The notes under the pieces were generated by a model. That model ran no database searches and was not told where the DNA came from. It worked only from the letters and a program-made list of their open reading frames with translations. The position numbers were made by a program, and so were the translations under genes. Positions 1 to 6,789 of a stretch of DNA of 19,657 bases are shown here, piece by piece. Numbering within the stretch: position 1 is the stretch's first letter; every line of letters begins with the position of its first letter. The stretch lies in assembly GCA_030706665.1 (NCBI GenBank), contig JAUZOB010000018.1, positions 1-19,657 of the forward strand. Direction: 5' to 3'. The stretch comes from Bacteroidota bacterium. GTDB taxonomy: Bacteria; Bacteroidota; Bacteroidia; Bacteroidales; Prolixibacteraceae.

Positions 1-41
1 AGCTTCTGAAAAGCGGTTTCATTTTTTGTAAAGATTTTCAT
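1..41 (-). CDS. Possible 5' end of a gene running off the left edge
   Basis: On the minus strand an ATG at 41-39 opens a frame that stays open to the window edge and reads MKIFTKNETAFQK. The composition looks like a normal protein start, and the next upstream ATG (49-47) meets a stop after three codons, which favours 41 as the start. Only 13 codons are visible, so no family can be named. It would lie downstream of, and co-oriented with, the acyltransferase gene, with about 230 non-coding bases between them. It could be a chance open frame. Confidence 0.3.
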   Translation of the reverse strand, partial: MKIFTKNETAFQK

Positions 42-104
42 CGGTTCATCAAGAAATCAACCCCGTAACAACAAGGGGGCAACACCTTATTTCGTTCGTC
101 CTTC

Positions 105-126
105 AGACGTGGTTTAGACGTGGTTT
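105..126. repeat. 11-bp perfect tandem repeat, two copies
   Basis: AGACGTGGTTT occurs at 105-115 and again at 116-126 without a mismatch. Eleven base pairs is about one helical turn, so a protein could contact both copies from the same face. Two short copies can also arise by polymerase slippage. No function is known. Confidence 0.7.
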
Positions 127-147
127 GTTCGTCGAAAAGACGATTAA

Positions 148-177
148 GACATGTTTGAGTGTCGGCTCAATCATGTC
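148..177. other. Imperfect 30-nt hairpin
   Basis: GACATG (148-153) pairs with CATGTC (172-177), and TTGAG (155-159) pairs with CTCAA (166-170). A single T-T mismatch separates the two stems and the loop has 6 nt. It lies about 100 nt beyond the stop codon of the minus-strand acyltransferase gene. No T tract follows on either strand, so it is not a standard intrinsic terminator. It could be an RNA structure or an inverted protein-binding site. Confidence 0.55.
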
Positions 178-274
178 CGAAAGTTAGAGCTGATATAGCG
201 TTGGTATGGCTATGTCAACTCGTTCTGCTTCTGTAGTGATGGCTCTCTGATTGAAAGAATGGCTTATCTGTAAA

Positions 275-1120
275 TTATTTCTGGTTTCCCTGAGTCTTTA
301 ATCCGTATACGATTTGTTTCACATCGGTAGCCCATTCCTCGTTGGTCCTGGAATGATCAAAAGTGGTATAAGGGATTGGTTTGCCAAAAATGATATTGAA
401 TGTCTTCCCCTGATGTTTAAACATTTCATCCGGGAGGAGCATCATCTCAAGATTAACCTTAATGTGTAAAAATTTGCGGATCTTCGCAAGGTTATAAAAG
501 AAGTTGGAGTTTCTTCCGTCAAAATAGACCGGAATAATATCCCGCTTATATTGTGTCGCTTTTTGAATAAAGTGCTTATTCCATTTAAGATCTTCTATTT
601 TCCCTTTATTTTTTCGGGAACAAAGTCCGGCAGGGAAAATTAGTATTGGGGCATCAGAACGATAGGCTTGATCAATCACTTGTAATGAGCCGCGCGCTTG
701 TCCTCCCACCTTATTTATAGGGACAAACAGATCAGCAACCGGATATATATACATTAGGAAATCATTGACCAATAATTTAATGGGCTTTCCGGTCAGTCGT
801 GTAATCTGACTGATTAAGATGAGCCCGTCAACTCCTCCCAGAGGATGATTTGAGGCAAAGATTACCTGATCGGTCTGGGGTATGTTTTCTGTTCCGCTAA
901 GGTTAAAGGTAATGTTGAGATCCTTTAATGATTCATCGATAAATTCAGCTCCTTTCAGATGTCCATGTCTGAGCAGAATTGCATTAAGACCTTCGACATG
1001 CAGAATTCTGTTTAGAAAGTTGATGACAAAGGAGGGTGTTCTTCTGGCAGCTTTAGCACTTTTCTTTGCTATGACTTCTCTAATGTTGATTATTTTATTC
1101 GGGTTGTGATCGGAATTCAT
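275..1120 (-). CDS. PlsC-like lysophospholipid / lipid O-acyltransferase family protein
   Basis: Predicted glycerol-phosphate acyltransferase-fold enzyme of about 281 residues that would move an acyl chain onto a lyso-lipid at the inner membrane. Seen from the ATG at 1120: SNHPLGGVDG at about residues 90-99 (the histidine/aspartate active-site motif, here H-x5-D rather than the textbook H-x4-D) and IFPAG at about 161-165 followed by a basic stretch, which is the family's third block. The pattern matches the Bacteroidota branch that includes acyltransferases acting on amino-acid lipids, so an ornithine- or glycine-lipid role is possible but not shown. A longer start at 1183 adds 21 residues (MQLIIAQFRK...); I prefer 1120 because the family usually begins shortly before the I-REVI segment. 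It is divergent from mraZ, and nothing else ties it to division. Confidence 0.75.
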   Translation of the reverse strand: MNSDHNPNKIINIREVIAKKSAKAARRTPSFVINFLNRILHVEGLNAILLRHGHLKGAEFIDESLKDLNITFNLSGTENIPQTDQVIFASNHPLGGVDGLILISQITRLTGKPIKLLVNDFLMYIYPVADLFVPINKVGGQARGSLQVIDQAYRSDAPILIFPAGLCSRKNKGKIEDLKWNKHFIQKATQYKRDIIPVYFDGRNSNFFYNLAKIRKFLHIKVNLEMMLLPDEMFKHQGKTFNIIFGKPIPYTTFDHSRTNEEWATDVKQIVYGLKTQGNQK

Positions 1121-1296
1121 TTTGATAAAATGATTTTCTTGCAAAATACTAAATTTTCGGAATTGAGCTATTATTAATTGCATGATGCTTAATTAGTGCT
1201 ATAAACAAAAATTGTTTGTAAAATTTATACTTTTGCAAATCCCTTAAGGTATTAAAGAATGCTTGGGTTATAGCTGTTTTGAACAATTTATCAACA

Positions 1297-1333
1297 GAGA
1301 TATTAACCGAAACAATGAGATATTGTTAATAAC
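1297..1333. promoter_or_regulatory. Cluster of direct and inverted repeats in the divergent promoter region
   Basis: GAGATATT occurs at 1297-1304 and 1317-1324, exactly 20 bp apart. TATTAAC (1301-1307) is the inverse of GTTAATA (1325-1331). AACAAT (1311-1316) is the inverse of ATTGTT (1322-1327). These overlapping symmetries sit just upstream of the MraZ boxes and between the two divergent genes, so they may be an operator for either direction. The area is AT-rich, which makes chance repeats more likely. Confidence 0.35.
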
Positions 1334-1339
1334 TGTGTA

Positions 1340-1378
1340 GTGGAACAAGGTGGGAAATGTTGTGCTAAGGTGGAAAAT
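1340..1378 (+). promoter_or_regulatory. Putative MraZ operator: 10-bp-phased TGG boxes
   Basis: TGGAA at 1341, TGGGA at 1351, a degenerate TGTGC at 1361 and TGGAA at 1371 start exactly 10 bp apart. Within this, AAGGTGGGAAAT (1347-1358) and AAGGTGGAAAAT (1367-1378) are 12-mers with one difference, 20 bp apart. E. coli MraZ is known to bind TGGGN repeats separated by 5-nt spacers upstream of its own gene, which gives the same 10-bp period. Position just before mraZ and overlap with the predicted promoter suggest autoregulation of the whole cluster. The assignment to MraZ is inferred from this match. Confidence 0.75.
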
Positions 1379-1390
1379 TTTGTATCTTTA
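1360..1390 (+). promoter_or_regulatory. Predicted Bacteroidota-type promoter of the dcw operon
   Basis: TTG at 1360-1362 and TATCTTTA at 1383-1390 are separated by 20 nt. They fit the known Bacteroidota primary sigma pattern of a -33 TTG/TTTG box and a -7 TA-nn-TTTG box; only the last G of the -7 box is missing. Transcription would begin at about 1395-1397, leaving a leader of about 15 nt before the GTG of mraZ. The -33 box lies inside the phased TGG boxes, so bound MraZ could block RNA polymerase. No transcript data are available here. Confidence 0.55.
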
Positions 1391-1409
1391 CGATTAAGAA
1401 ACCAAAACA

Positions 1410-1880
1410 GTGGACGTGGTCGACTTTTCAAACAAATATACTGGAACTGTTGACGATAAGGGTCGTGTCGTAATTCCTTCTGCATTCAAAAAAGAGGTAG
1501 GAGAGTCTTATGATGGATATTTTATTGTCGAAAAGGATCCATTTGAGAAGTGTTTGAATATATATCTTCCTGAACAATGGGAGATGCGAACCGAGTCAAT
1601 CAGGAATCGTTTAAATATCAATGATCCTGTTCAGAGCAGGTTTTTGGATAAATTCTATCAGACTTTTGTGAAACTCCCGATGTCCGACAAGGGACGATTA
1701 AATATTCCAAATTTAATGTTGAATGAAAAAGGGATTAAAAAGGATGTTGTTTTTACGGGACAGGGAATCCGAATTCGGCTTTGGGATGTTGAGGAGTATG
1801 AGAAGTCATTAATGCCGGAAGACGAGTTTTCCGAAACGTTTAAGAAATTATTGGGCGGAGATAGTACTTCGCAGTATTAA
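1410..1880 (+). CDS. mraZ: Transcriptional regulator MraZ
   Basis: First gene of the dcw cluster, encoding a DNA-binding protein related to the AbrB family that forms ring-shaped oligomers and controls its own operon. The 156 residues show the two tandem MraZ half-domains, each with a D-K-G-R turn: DKGR at 16-19 followed by VVIP, and DKGR at 93-96 followed by LNIP. Length is normal for the family. The start is GTG at 1410; a second in-frame GTG at 1416 gives a protein beginning VDFSNKY and is equally plausible, since the upstream frame closes with a stop at 1395 and contains no ATG. The phased TGG boxes 35-70 nt upstream are the expected binding sites. The gap to rsmH is 18 nt. Confidence 0.93.
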   Translation: MDVVDFSNKYTGTVDDKGRVVIPSAFKKEVGESYDGYFIVEKDPFEKCLNIYLPEQWEMRTESIRNRLNINDPVQSRFLDKFYQTFVKLPMSDKGRLNIPNLMLNEKGIKKDVVFTGQGIRIRLWDVEEYEKSLMPEDEFSETFKKLLGGDSTSQY

Positions 1881-1898
1881 TCTGATAAAATCAAGAAT

Positions 1899-2798
1899 AT
1901 GACCGGATATCACAAGCCAGTATTGCTGAAAGAGAGTGTTGATGGTCTCGAAATCCGCCCGGGAGGGATTTATGTCGATGTGACTTATGGAGGAGGCGGA
2001 CATTCGCGTGAGATTTTATCGAGAATGCAAGAGGGAAAGCTTTTTGCTTTTGATCAGGACGAGGATGTAGCTCCTCATTTGATTGAGGATCCCCGGTTCT
2101 ATTTCATCCGACATAACTTTCGCTTCCTGAAAAATTTTCTTCGCTACTACGGAGTGCTGGAAGTGGATGGAATTCTTGCGGATTTGGGAGTTTCGGGACA
2201 CGACTTTGATGATGCGGAAAGGGGCTTTTCTTTTCGGTTCGATGCGCGTTTGGATATGCGTATGAACAGAGATGTCGAAAAAGATGCCGCGTGGGTTATA
2301 AATAACTATTCCGAAGAGGAACTGAGATCTATCTTTTGGACATACGGAGAGGTGCATAATGCGCGCTCGATGGTGTCTAAAATTGTTTCGGAACGAAGTT
2401 TAAAACCGATAAATACAATCGGGGAGTTTAAGGAGGCCATTGCTTCCTGCATTCCGGCTGCAGCTGAAAGAAAGTACCTGGCAAAGGTCTTTCAGGCTTT
2501 GCGGATTGAGGTAAATAATGAATTGGATGTTCTAAAGGAATTATTGGAACAATCTTTTCAGGTTCTAAAACCGGGTGGAAGATTAGTTGTGATCACCTAT
2601 CATTCTTTGGAAGATCGATTGGTGAAGAACTTTTTTAAATCAGGGAACTTTGAAGGGAAAGTTGAAAAGGATTTTTACGGGAATGTGTCTTCGCCTTTTG
2701 AGTTGGTGAATCGAAAGGTGATAATTCCAAATGAAGATGAATTGCAATTAAATCCGCGTTCCCGAAGTGCTAAATTGCGAATTGCACTAAAACGTTGA
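1899..2798 (+). CDS. rsmH: 16S rRNA (cytosine(1402)-N4)-methyltransferase RsmH (MraW)
   Basis: S-adenosylmethionine-dependent methylase that modifies C1402 of 16S rRNA in the decoding centre. The 299-residue length is normal. Family signatures are all visible: HKPVLL at 5-10, the glycine-rich SAM loop YGGGGHS at 30-36, DLGVSG at 95-100 leading into ERGFSFRFD, FQALRIEVNNEL at 198-209, ITYHSLEDR at 232-240 and the C-terminal NPRSRSAKLR at 285-294. It sits second in the cluster as in most bacteria, although its substrate is the ribosome. The stop is followed after 1 nt by ftsL, implying translational coupling. Confidence 0.97.
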   Translation: MTGYHKPVLLKESVDGLEIRPGGIYVDVTYGGGGHSREILSRMQEGKLFAFDQDEDVAPHLIEDPRFYFIRHNFRFLKNFLRYYGVLEVDGILADLGVSGHDFDDAERGFSFRFDARLDMRMNRDVEKDAAWVINNYSEEELRSIFWTYGEVHNARSMVSKIVSERSLKPINTIGEFKEAIASCIPAAAERKYLAKVFQALRIEVNNELDVLKELLEQSFQVLKPGGRLVVITYHSLEDRLVKNFFKSGNFEGKVEKDFYGNVSSPFELVNRKVIIPNEDELQLNPRSRSAKLRIALKR

Positions 2799-2799
2799 G

Positions 2800-3174
2800 A
2801 TGATGGAGAATACAGGAAACAGGAAGAAGAAGGGAAAATCGTCAGAGATCAGTGGATTCCTGAAGGCAATTATCGGTGGACGGGTTTTAAGAAACCCGAA
2901 GGTCGAAAATCAATATCCTTTTATTTTCTTTGTCGGTTTTCTTGCAATATTACTTATCAGCAACCGGTACAGATCCGAACGGATAATCAGACAAATGGAT
3001 GACAGTCAGGATACGATCAAGGATCTGAGAAGCGAATCGATAAGTATTGCTGCAGACTTGATGAATCTGAGTCGTCCCTCAGAGGTTGCATTTAGGGTTC
3101 AGCAAAAAGGACTTAAGTTAATAGACTCAGATAAACCTCCGGGAGTCATTGTGATTGATAATGATAAAAAGTAA
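2800..3174 (+). CDS. ftsL: FtsL-like divisome protein
   Basis: Small bitopic protein of 124 residues with the FtsL layout: a basic, cytoplasmic N-terminus (KKKGKS near 10-14), one membrane segment at about 39-54, and a polar periplasmic segment at about 58-90 that could form a coiled coil, ending in a short tail. Primary sequence is poorly conserved in this family, so the call depends on topology, size and position between rsmH and ftsI, which is diagnostic. FtsL normally pairs with an FtsB/DivIC-type partner and activates FtsW-FtsI; that partner is not in this window. Two adjacent ATGs (2800 and 2803) are possible starts. It lies 1 nt after rsmH and 5 nt before ftsI. Confidence 0.8.
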   Translation: MMENTGNRKKKGKSSEISGFLKAIIGGRVLRNPKVENQYPFIFFVGFLAILLISNRYRSERIIRQMDDSQDTIKDLRSESISIAADLMNLSRPSEVAFRVQQKGLKLIDSDKPPGVIVIDNDKK

Positions 3175-3179
3175 GAGAG

Positions 3180-5312
3180 ATGGCTATTGAGAGCAAAGAT
3201 ATAATCATCCGATTCTCACTGGTCTATATTGGTCTGGTGATTTTTGGCCTGGCTGTTCTTGGTAAGGCATTTGTCATTCAGCATGTACAGAGCGATCGGT
3301 GGGAGGAGGAGTCAAAGAATTATAAACAAAGAGCTGATATTATTAGCGCAAGCAGAGGAGATATCTGTACTTGTGACGGGAAAGTATTGGCTACTTCGGT
3401 TCCGTATTATGAACTTCATATGGATATTGGAGCACCGGGTGTCAGGAAAGTATTCAAAAAAGAGGTTGAAGCTTTATCTGATAGCCTTGCTCATTTCTTC
3501 AAAGATCTTTCAAGATGGCAATATAAATTAATGCTTCAACAGGCCTTCCGCAAGGAGCAACATTATTTGCTGCTCAACAAACGGAAGGTTAGCTTTATGG
3601 AACTTCAGAGAATTCGAAAATTCCCGATTTTTGAACGTGGTTCTATTGCCGGTGGGTTAATTCCGGTCCAACAAAATGAGCGTGTTCGACCTCATGGAAT
3701 GATTGCACTCCGAACGATCGGAGCTTTGAATAAAGGTGCATACGGAGGGATTCACGGAGATATCGGATTTACCGGAATAGAAGAGATGTGTGAAAGCTAC
3801 CTGAGGGGTAAAGACGGGATTTCGTATAAAGAAAATCTGTCAGGTCGTTGGGTGCCGATTACTTCTGTAGAGCCTGTTGACGGAATGGATGTAATCTCTA
3901 CTATTGATGCCAATTTCCAGGATTTTGCCGAGAATGCACTTTTAAAAGAGTTAAAGAAAAGTGATGCGCTTTATGGAACCACGATTCTGATGGATGTGAA
4001 AACCGGGGATGTAAAAGCGATTGCTAATTTGGGAAAAGAGAAAGATGGAAGTTATCAGGAGAATTATAATTATGCATTAGGATATCAAGGGTGTACAGAG
4101 CCTGGCTCGACCTTTAAACTTATATCTCTGATGGTTGCGATGGAACAAGGTTACATTGATACAACGAATGTTTTCGATACTGGAAACGGGGTATGGGAGT
4201 ATCGGGGACTTAAAGTTATGGATAGCGATCATATGTATGGAGGGCACGGTGTTCAGACCGTAAAACAAATATTTGAGAAGTCGTCTAATGTGGGAGTGGC
4301 CAAAATAATTACCAAATGCTATCAGGGACGAGAAGAAGAGTTTATTGATCGTATCTATAATTTCGGACTGAATCGGAAATTAAATACGGGAATGAGTGGA
4401 GAAGGAGTCCCGACTTTTAAGTATCCTACGGATAAAGCTTGGTGGGCTGGTTCTCTTGCAGCAATTTCGTATGGTTACGAGATAAAACTGACTCCAATGC
4501 ATACCCTGACATTTTATAATGCTGTTGCAAATAATGGGAAAATGGTAAAACCCCGATTTGTGAGAGCGATCCGTCAAAGAGGTAATATTGTGAAGACGTT
4601 TGAAACCGAAGTGATAAAATCTTCAATCTGTTCTCAGGAGACTCTGGGTAAAGTGAGGGGGATGCTTGAAGGAGCAATCGAATTCGGTACCGGTAAGGGT
4701 ATAAAGAGTAAAGAATATAAAATTGCGGGTAAAACCGGAACTGCTCAGGTGGCTAATAACAATAAAGGGTATTATCATGAAGGAGCCAGAGTATATCAGG
4801 CATCCTTTGCCGGATACTTCCCTGCTGATAATCCTCAATATTCCTGTATTGTTGTGGTGGTAGGGCCGAAAGGGGCTTATTATGGAGGAGCTGTTGCTGC
4901 TCCGGTCTTTAAAGAAATCGCAGACAAGGTGTATACCACTTCAATAGAAGGTAAACGAGGGAAACCTGAAGTTATTTCTAAATCTGTTCATGCTCCTCTT
5001 GCTGCGAATGGAAGAAGAACAAATCTGGAGTATGTTTGCCGTGAATTTAATATTCCCTATTCTAGTGGTGCAAACAGTCACTGGGTGACTGCACTTTCTT
5101 CGGACACAACAAAAGTGTCTGTTAAAGAAAAGAGAATCTATATAGGGATAGTTCCTGACGTAAAGGGGATGGGCGCATCAGATGCTGTTTACCTTTTGGA
5201 GAGCAGAGGATTGCGCGTATCATTGCGAGGTATTGGAAAAGTAAAGAAACAGTCATTGTTGCCAGGTGTTAAAGCACGAAAGGGACAAAGGATTGACTTA
5301 GAACTTAGTTAA
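3180..5312 (+). CDS. ftsI: Septal peptidoglycan transpeptidase FtsI (class B PBP) with C-terminal PASTA domain
   Basis: Division-specific penicillin-binding protein that crosslinks septal peptidoglycan together with FtsW. The 710 residues show an N-terminal membrane anchor (about 10-30), a PBP dimerisation domain starting near RADIISASRG (51-60), and a transpeptidase domain with all three active-site motifs: S310-T-F-K313 (nucleophile Ser310), S368-S-N370 and K518-T-G520. A PASTA domain occupies about 656-710 (VPDVKGMGASDAVYLLE...). One C-terminal PASTA unit is common in Bacteroidota and Gram-positive FtsI/PBP2x proteins but absent from E. coli FtsI, which explains the extra length. It is 5 nt after ftsL and 1 nt before murE. 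Confidence 0.96.
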   Translation: MAIESKDIIIRFSLVYIGLVIFGLAVLGKAFVIQHVQSDRWEEESKNYKQRADIISASRGDICTCDGKVLATSVPYYELHMDIGAPGVRKVFKKEVEALSDSLAHFFKDLSRWQYKLMLQQAFRKEQHYLLLNKRKVSFMELQRIRKFPIFERGSIAGGLIPVQQNERVRPHGMIALRTIGALNKGAYGGIHGDIGFTGIEEMCESYLRGKDGISYKENLSGRWVPITSVEPVDGMDVISTIDANFQDFAENALLKELKKSDALYGTTILMDVKTGDVKAIANLGKEKDGSYQENYNYALGYQGCTEPGSTFKLISLMVAMEQGYIDTTNVFDTGNGVWEYRGLKVMDSDHMYGGHGVQTVKQIFEKSSNVGVAKIITKCYQGREEEFIDRIYNFGLNRKLNTGMSGEGVPTFKYPTDKAWWAGSLAAISYGYEIKLTPMHTLTFYNAVANNGKMVKPRFVRAIRQRGNIVKTFETEVIKSSICSQETLGKVRGMLEGAIEFGTGKGIKSKEYKIAGKTGTAQVANNNKGYYHEGARVYQASFAGYFPADNPQYSCIVVVVGPKGAYYGGAVAAPVFKEIADKVYTTSIEGKRGKPEVISKSVHAPLAANGRRTNLEYVCREFNIPYSSGANSHWVTALSSDTTKVSVKEKRIYIGIVPDVKGMGASDAVYLLESRGLRVSLRGIGKVKKQSLLPGVKARKGQRIDLELS

Positions 5313-5313
5313 T

Positions 5314-6780
5314 ATGGGTGAAATGAAAAAGCTAAAGGATCTGCTTTGTGGCATTGAAGTTACGGAGATTAAGGGGAATCCTGACATTATTCTGGAGGGG
5401 ATTCATTTTGATTCAAGAAATATTGAAAAGAATTTCTTGTTTATTGCGACCCGGGGTACAAAGGTCGACGGACATTCTTTCATCCCTGTGGCGATTGATC
5501 GTGGAGCGACTGCAATTGTCTGTGAAGAGTTCCCTGAAGTAATCCCTTCAGATGTTACATTTGTCAAAGTGGGCGATGCCTCTGCTACTCTTGGTTTTTT
5601 AGCGTCTGCATTTTATGGACATCCGTCCCAAAAGCTTCAATTGGTTGGTGTAACCGGAACCAATGGAAAGACAACCATTGCATCTCTTCTTTATCGGTTG
5701 TTCCGCAATTTGGGTTATAAAGTCGGATTATTTTCAACAATAAATGTCATTATTAATGACGAAGAGATTCCGGCTACTCATACCACTCCCGATGCCATAA
5801 GTTTAAATGCCAGTTTAAAGAAGATGGTCGATCTGGGCTGCTCATTCTGTTTCATGGAGGTAAGCTCGCATTCTGTAGCACAGGGACGTATTGCCGGCTT
5901 ATACTATCGGGGCGGTATATTTACAAATCTCACTCACGATCATTTAGACTATCATAAAACATTCGCTGAATATCTAAAAGCTAAAAAGAGATTTTTTGAT
6001 TCTCTCTCGTCAAATTCGTTTGCACTTACAAATTGCGACGATAAAAACGGGTTGGTCATGTTGCAGAATACTTCTGCTATTAAAAGAACTTATTCTCTTA
6101 GAACTCTTGCCGATTTTAATGCAAAAGTAATTGAGCATCACCTTGATGGAATGCTTTTAACGATTAACGGAAGAGAAGTGTGGACTCATTTTGTGGGTAA
6201 ATTCAATGCGTCTAATCTGTTGGCCGTTTATGGTGCTGCAGTATTGTTAGGACAGGATCAGGAAGAGGTACTGCGAGAGATAAGTAATCTTTTCCCTGTA
6301 GCCGGAAGGTTTGAAACATTTCGTTCTGCGAATGGTATTTTTGCAATCGTTGATTATGCACATACTCCCGATGCGCTTAAAAATGTTCTGGATGGGATCA
6401 ATGAGATCCGTTGCGGAGGGGAGACTTTGATAACGGTTGTAGGCGCCGGTGGTGATCGTGATAAAACGAAGCGTCCGGAGATGGCTCATGAAGCTGTTGT
6501 GAGTAGCGATAAAGTGATATTGACTTCTGATAATCCACGTTCTGAAGAACCCGAAGATATTATTCGCGAGATGGAAGCAGGGATTGAAGCGCATCAAAAG
6601 AATAAAGTTGTTTCGATTATAAATAGGAGGGAAGCCATTCGAACAGCCTGTATGATGGCACGTCCTGGTGATATTATCCTCGTCGCAGGGAAGGGGCATG
6701 AAACCTATCAGGAGATTAAAGGGATTAAGCATCATTTTGATGATCGTGAAGTTTTAAAGGAAGTGTTTTTAACCTTATAA
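5314..6780 (+). CDS. murE: UDP-MurNAc-L-Ala-D-Glu:meso-diaminopimelate ligase MurE
   Basis: Cytoplasmic ATP-dependent ligase that adds the third residue of the peptidoglycan stem peptide. The 488 residues carry the Mur ligase P-loop GTNGKTT at 115-121, HTTPDA near 156-161, EVSSHSVAQGR at 182-192 and the YLKAKKRFF segment (220-228) where the carbamylated lysine normally lies. DNPR at 406-409 is the diagnostic motif for meso-diaminopimelate rather than lysine. GKGHETYQ at 459-466 is also conserved. The ATG at 5314 follows ftsI after 1 nt; an internal ATG three codons later (5323) would give the equally plausible start MKKLKDLL. No murF follows, as is usual for Bacteroidota clusters. Confidence 0.96.
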   Translation: MGEMKKLKDLLCGIEVTEIKGNPDIILEGIHFDSRNIEKNFLFIATRGTKVDGHSFIPVAIDRGATAIVCEEFPEVIPSDVTFVKVGDASATLGFLASAFYGHPSQKLQLVGVTGTNGKTTIASLLYRLFRNLGYKVGLFSTINVIINDEEIPATHTTPDAISLNASLKKMVDLGCSFCFMEVSSHSVAQGRIAGLYYRGGIFTNLTHDHLDYHKTFAEYLKAKKRFFDSLSSNSFALTNCDDKNGLVMLQNTSAIKRTYSLRTLADFNAKVIEHHLDGMLLTINGREVWTHFVGKFNASNLLAVYGAAVLLGQDQEEVLREISNLFPVAGRFETFRSANGIFAIVDYAHTPDALKNVLDGINEIRCGGETLITVVGAGGDRDKTKRPEMAHEAVVSSDKVILTSDNPRSEEPEDIIREMEAGIEAHQKNKVVSIINRREAIRTACMMARPGDIILVAGKGHETYQEIKGIKHHFDDREVLKEVFLTL

Positions 6781-6789
6781 ATTTGAGGT

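Larger units (their letters stand above)
42..274. other. Intergenic region with tandem repeat and hairpin
   Basis: No coding frame in this stretch looks real. It contains an 11-bp perfect tandem repeat (105-126), a strong imperfect hairpin (148-177), and small inverted repeats such as CGTC/GACG (97-109). It separates the 3' end of the minus-strand acyltransferase gene from the possible gene start at 41, so it should hold the terminator of the former and a promoter for the latter. I could not assign either with confidence. Confidence 0.5.

Noticed and set aside
1288..1296. TTATCAACA, a one-mismatch DnaA box
   Set aside because: A single degenerate 9-mer in an AT-rich intergenic region, with no second box, AT-rich unwinding element or dnaA/dnaN neighbour, does not support an origin or DnaA control.
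6247..6735. 162-codon minus-strand open frame antisense to murE
   Set aside because: It mirrors conserved MurE sequence, has no recognisable motif and no promoter or neighbour that would support it.
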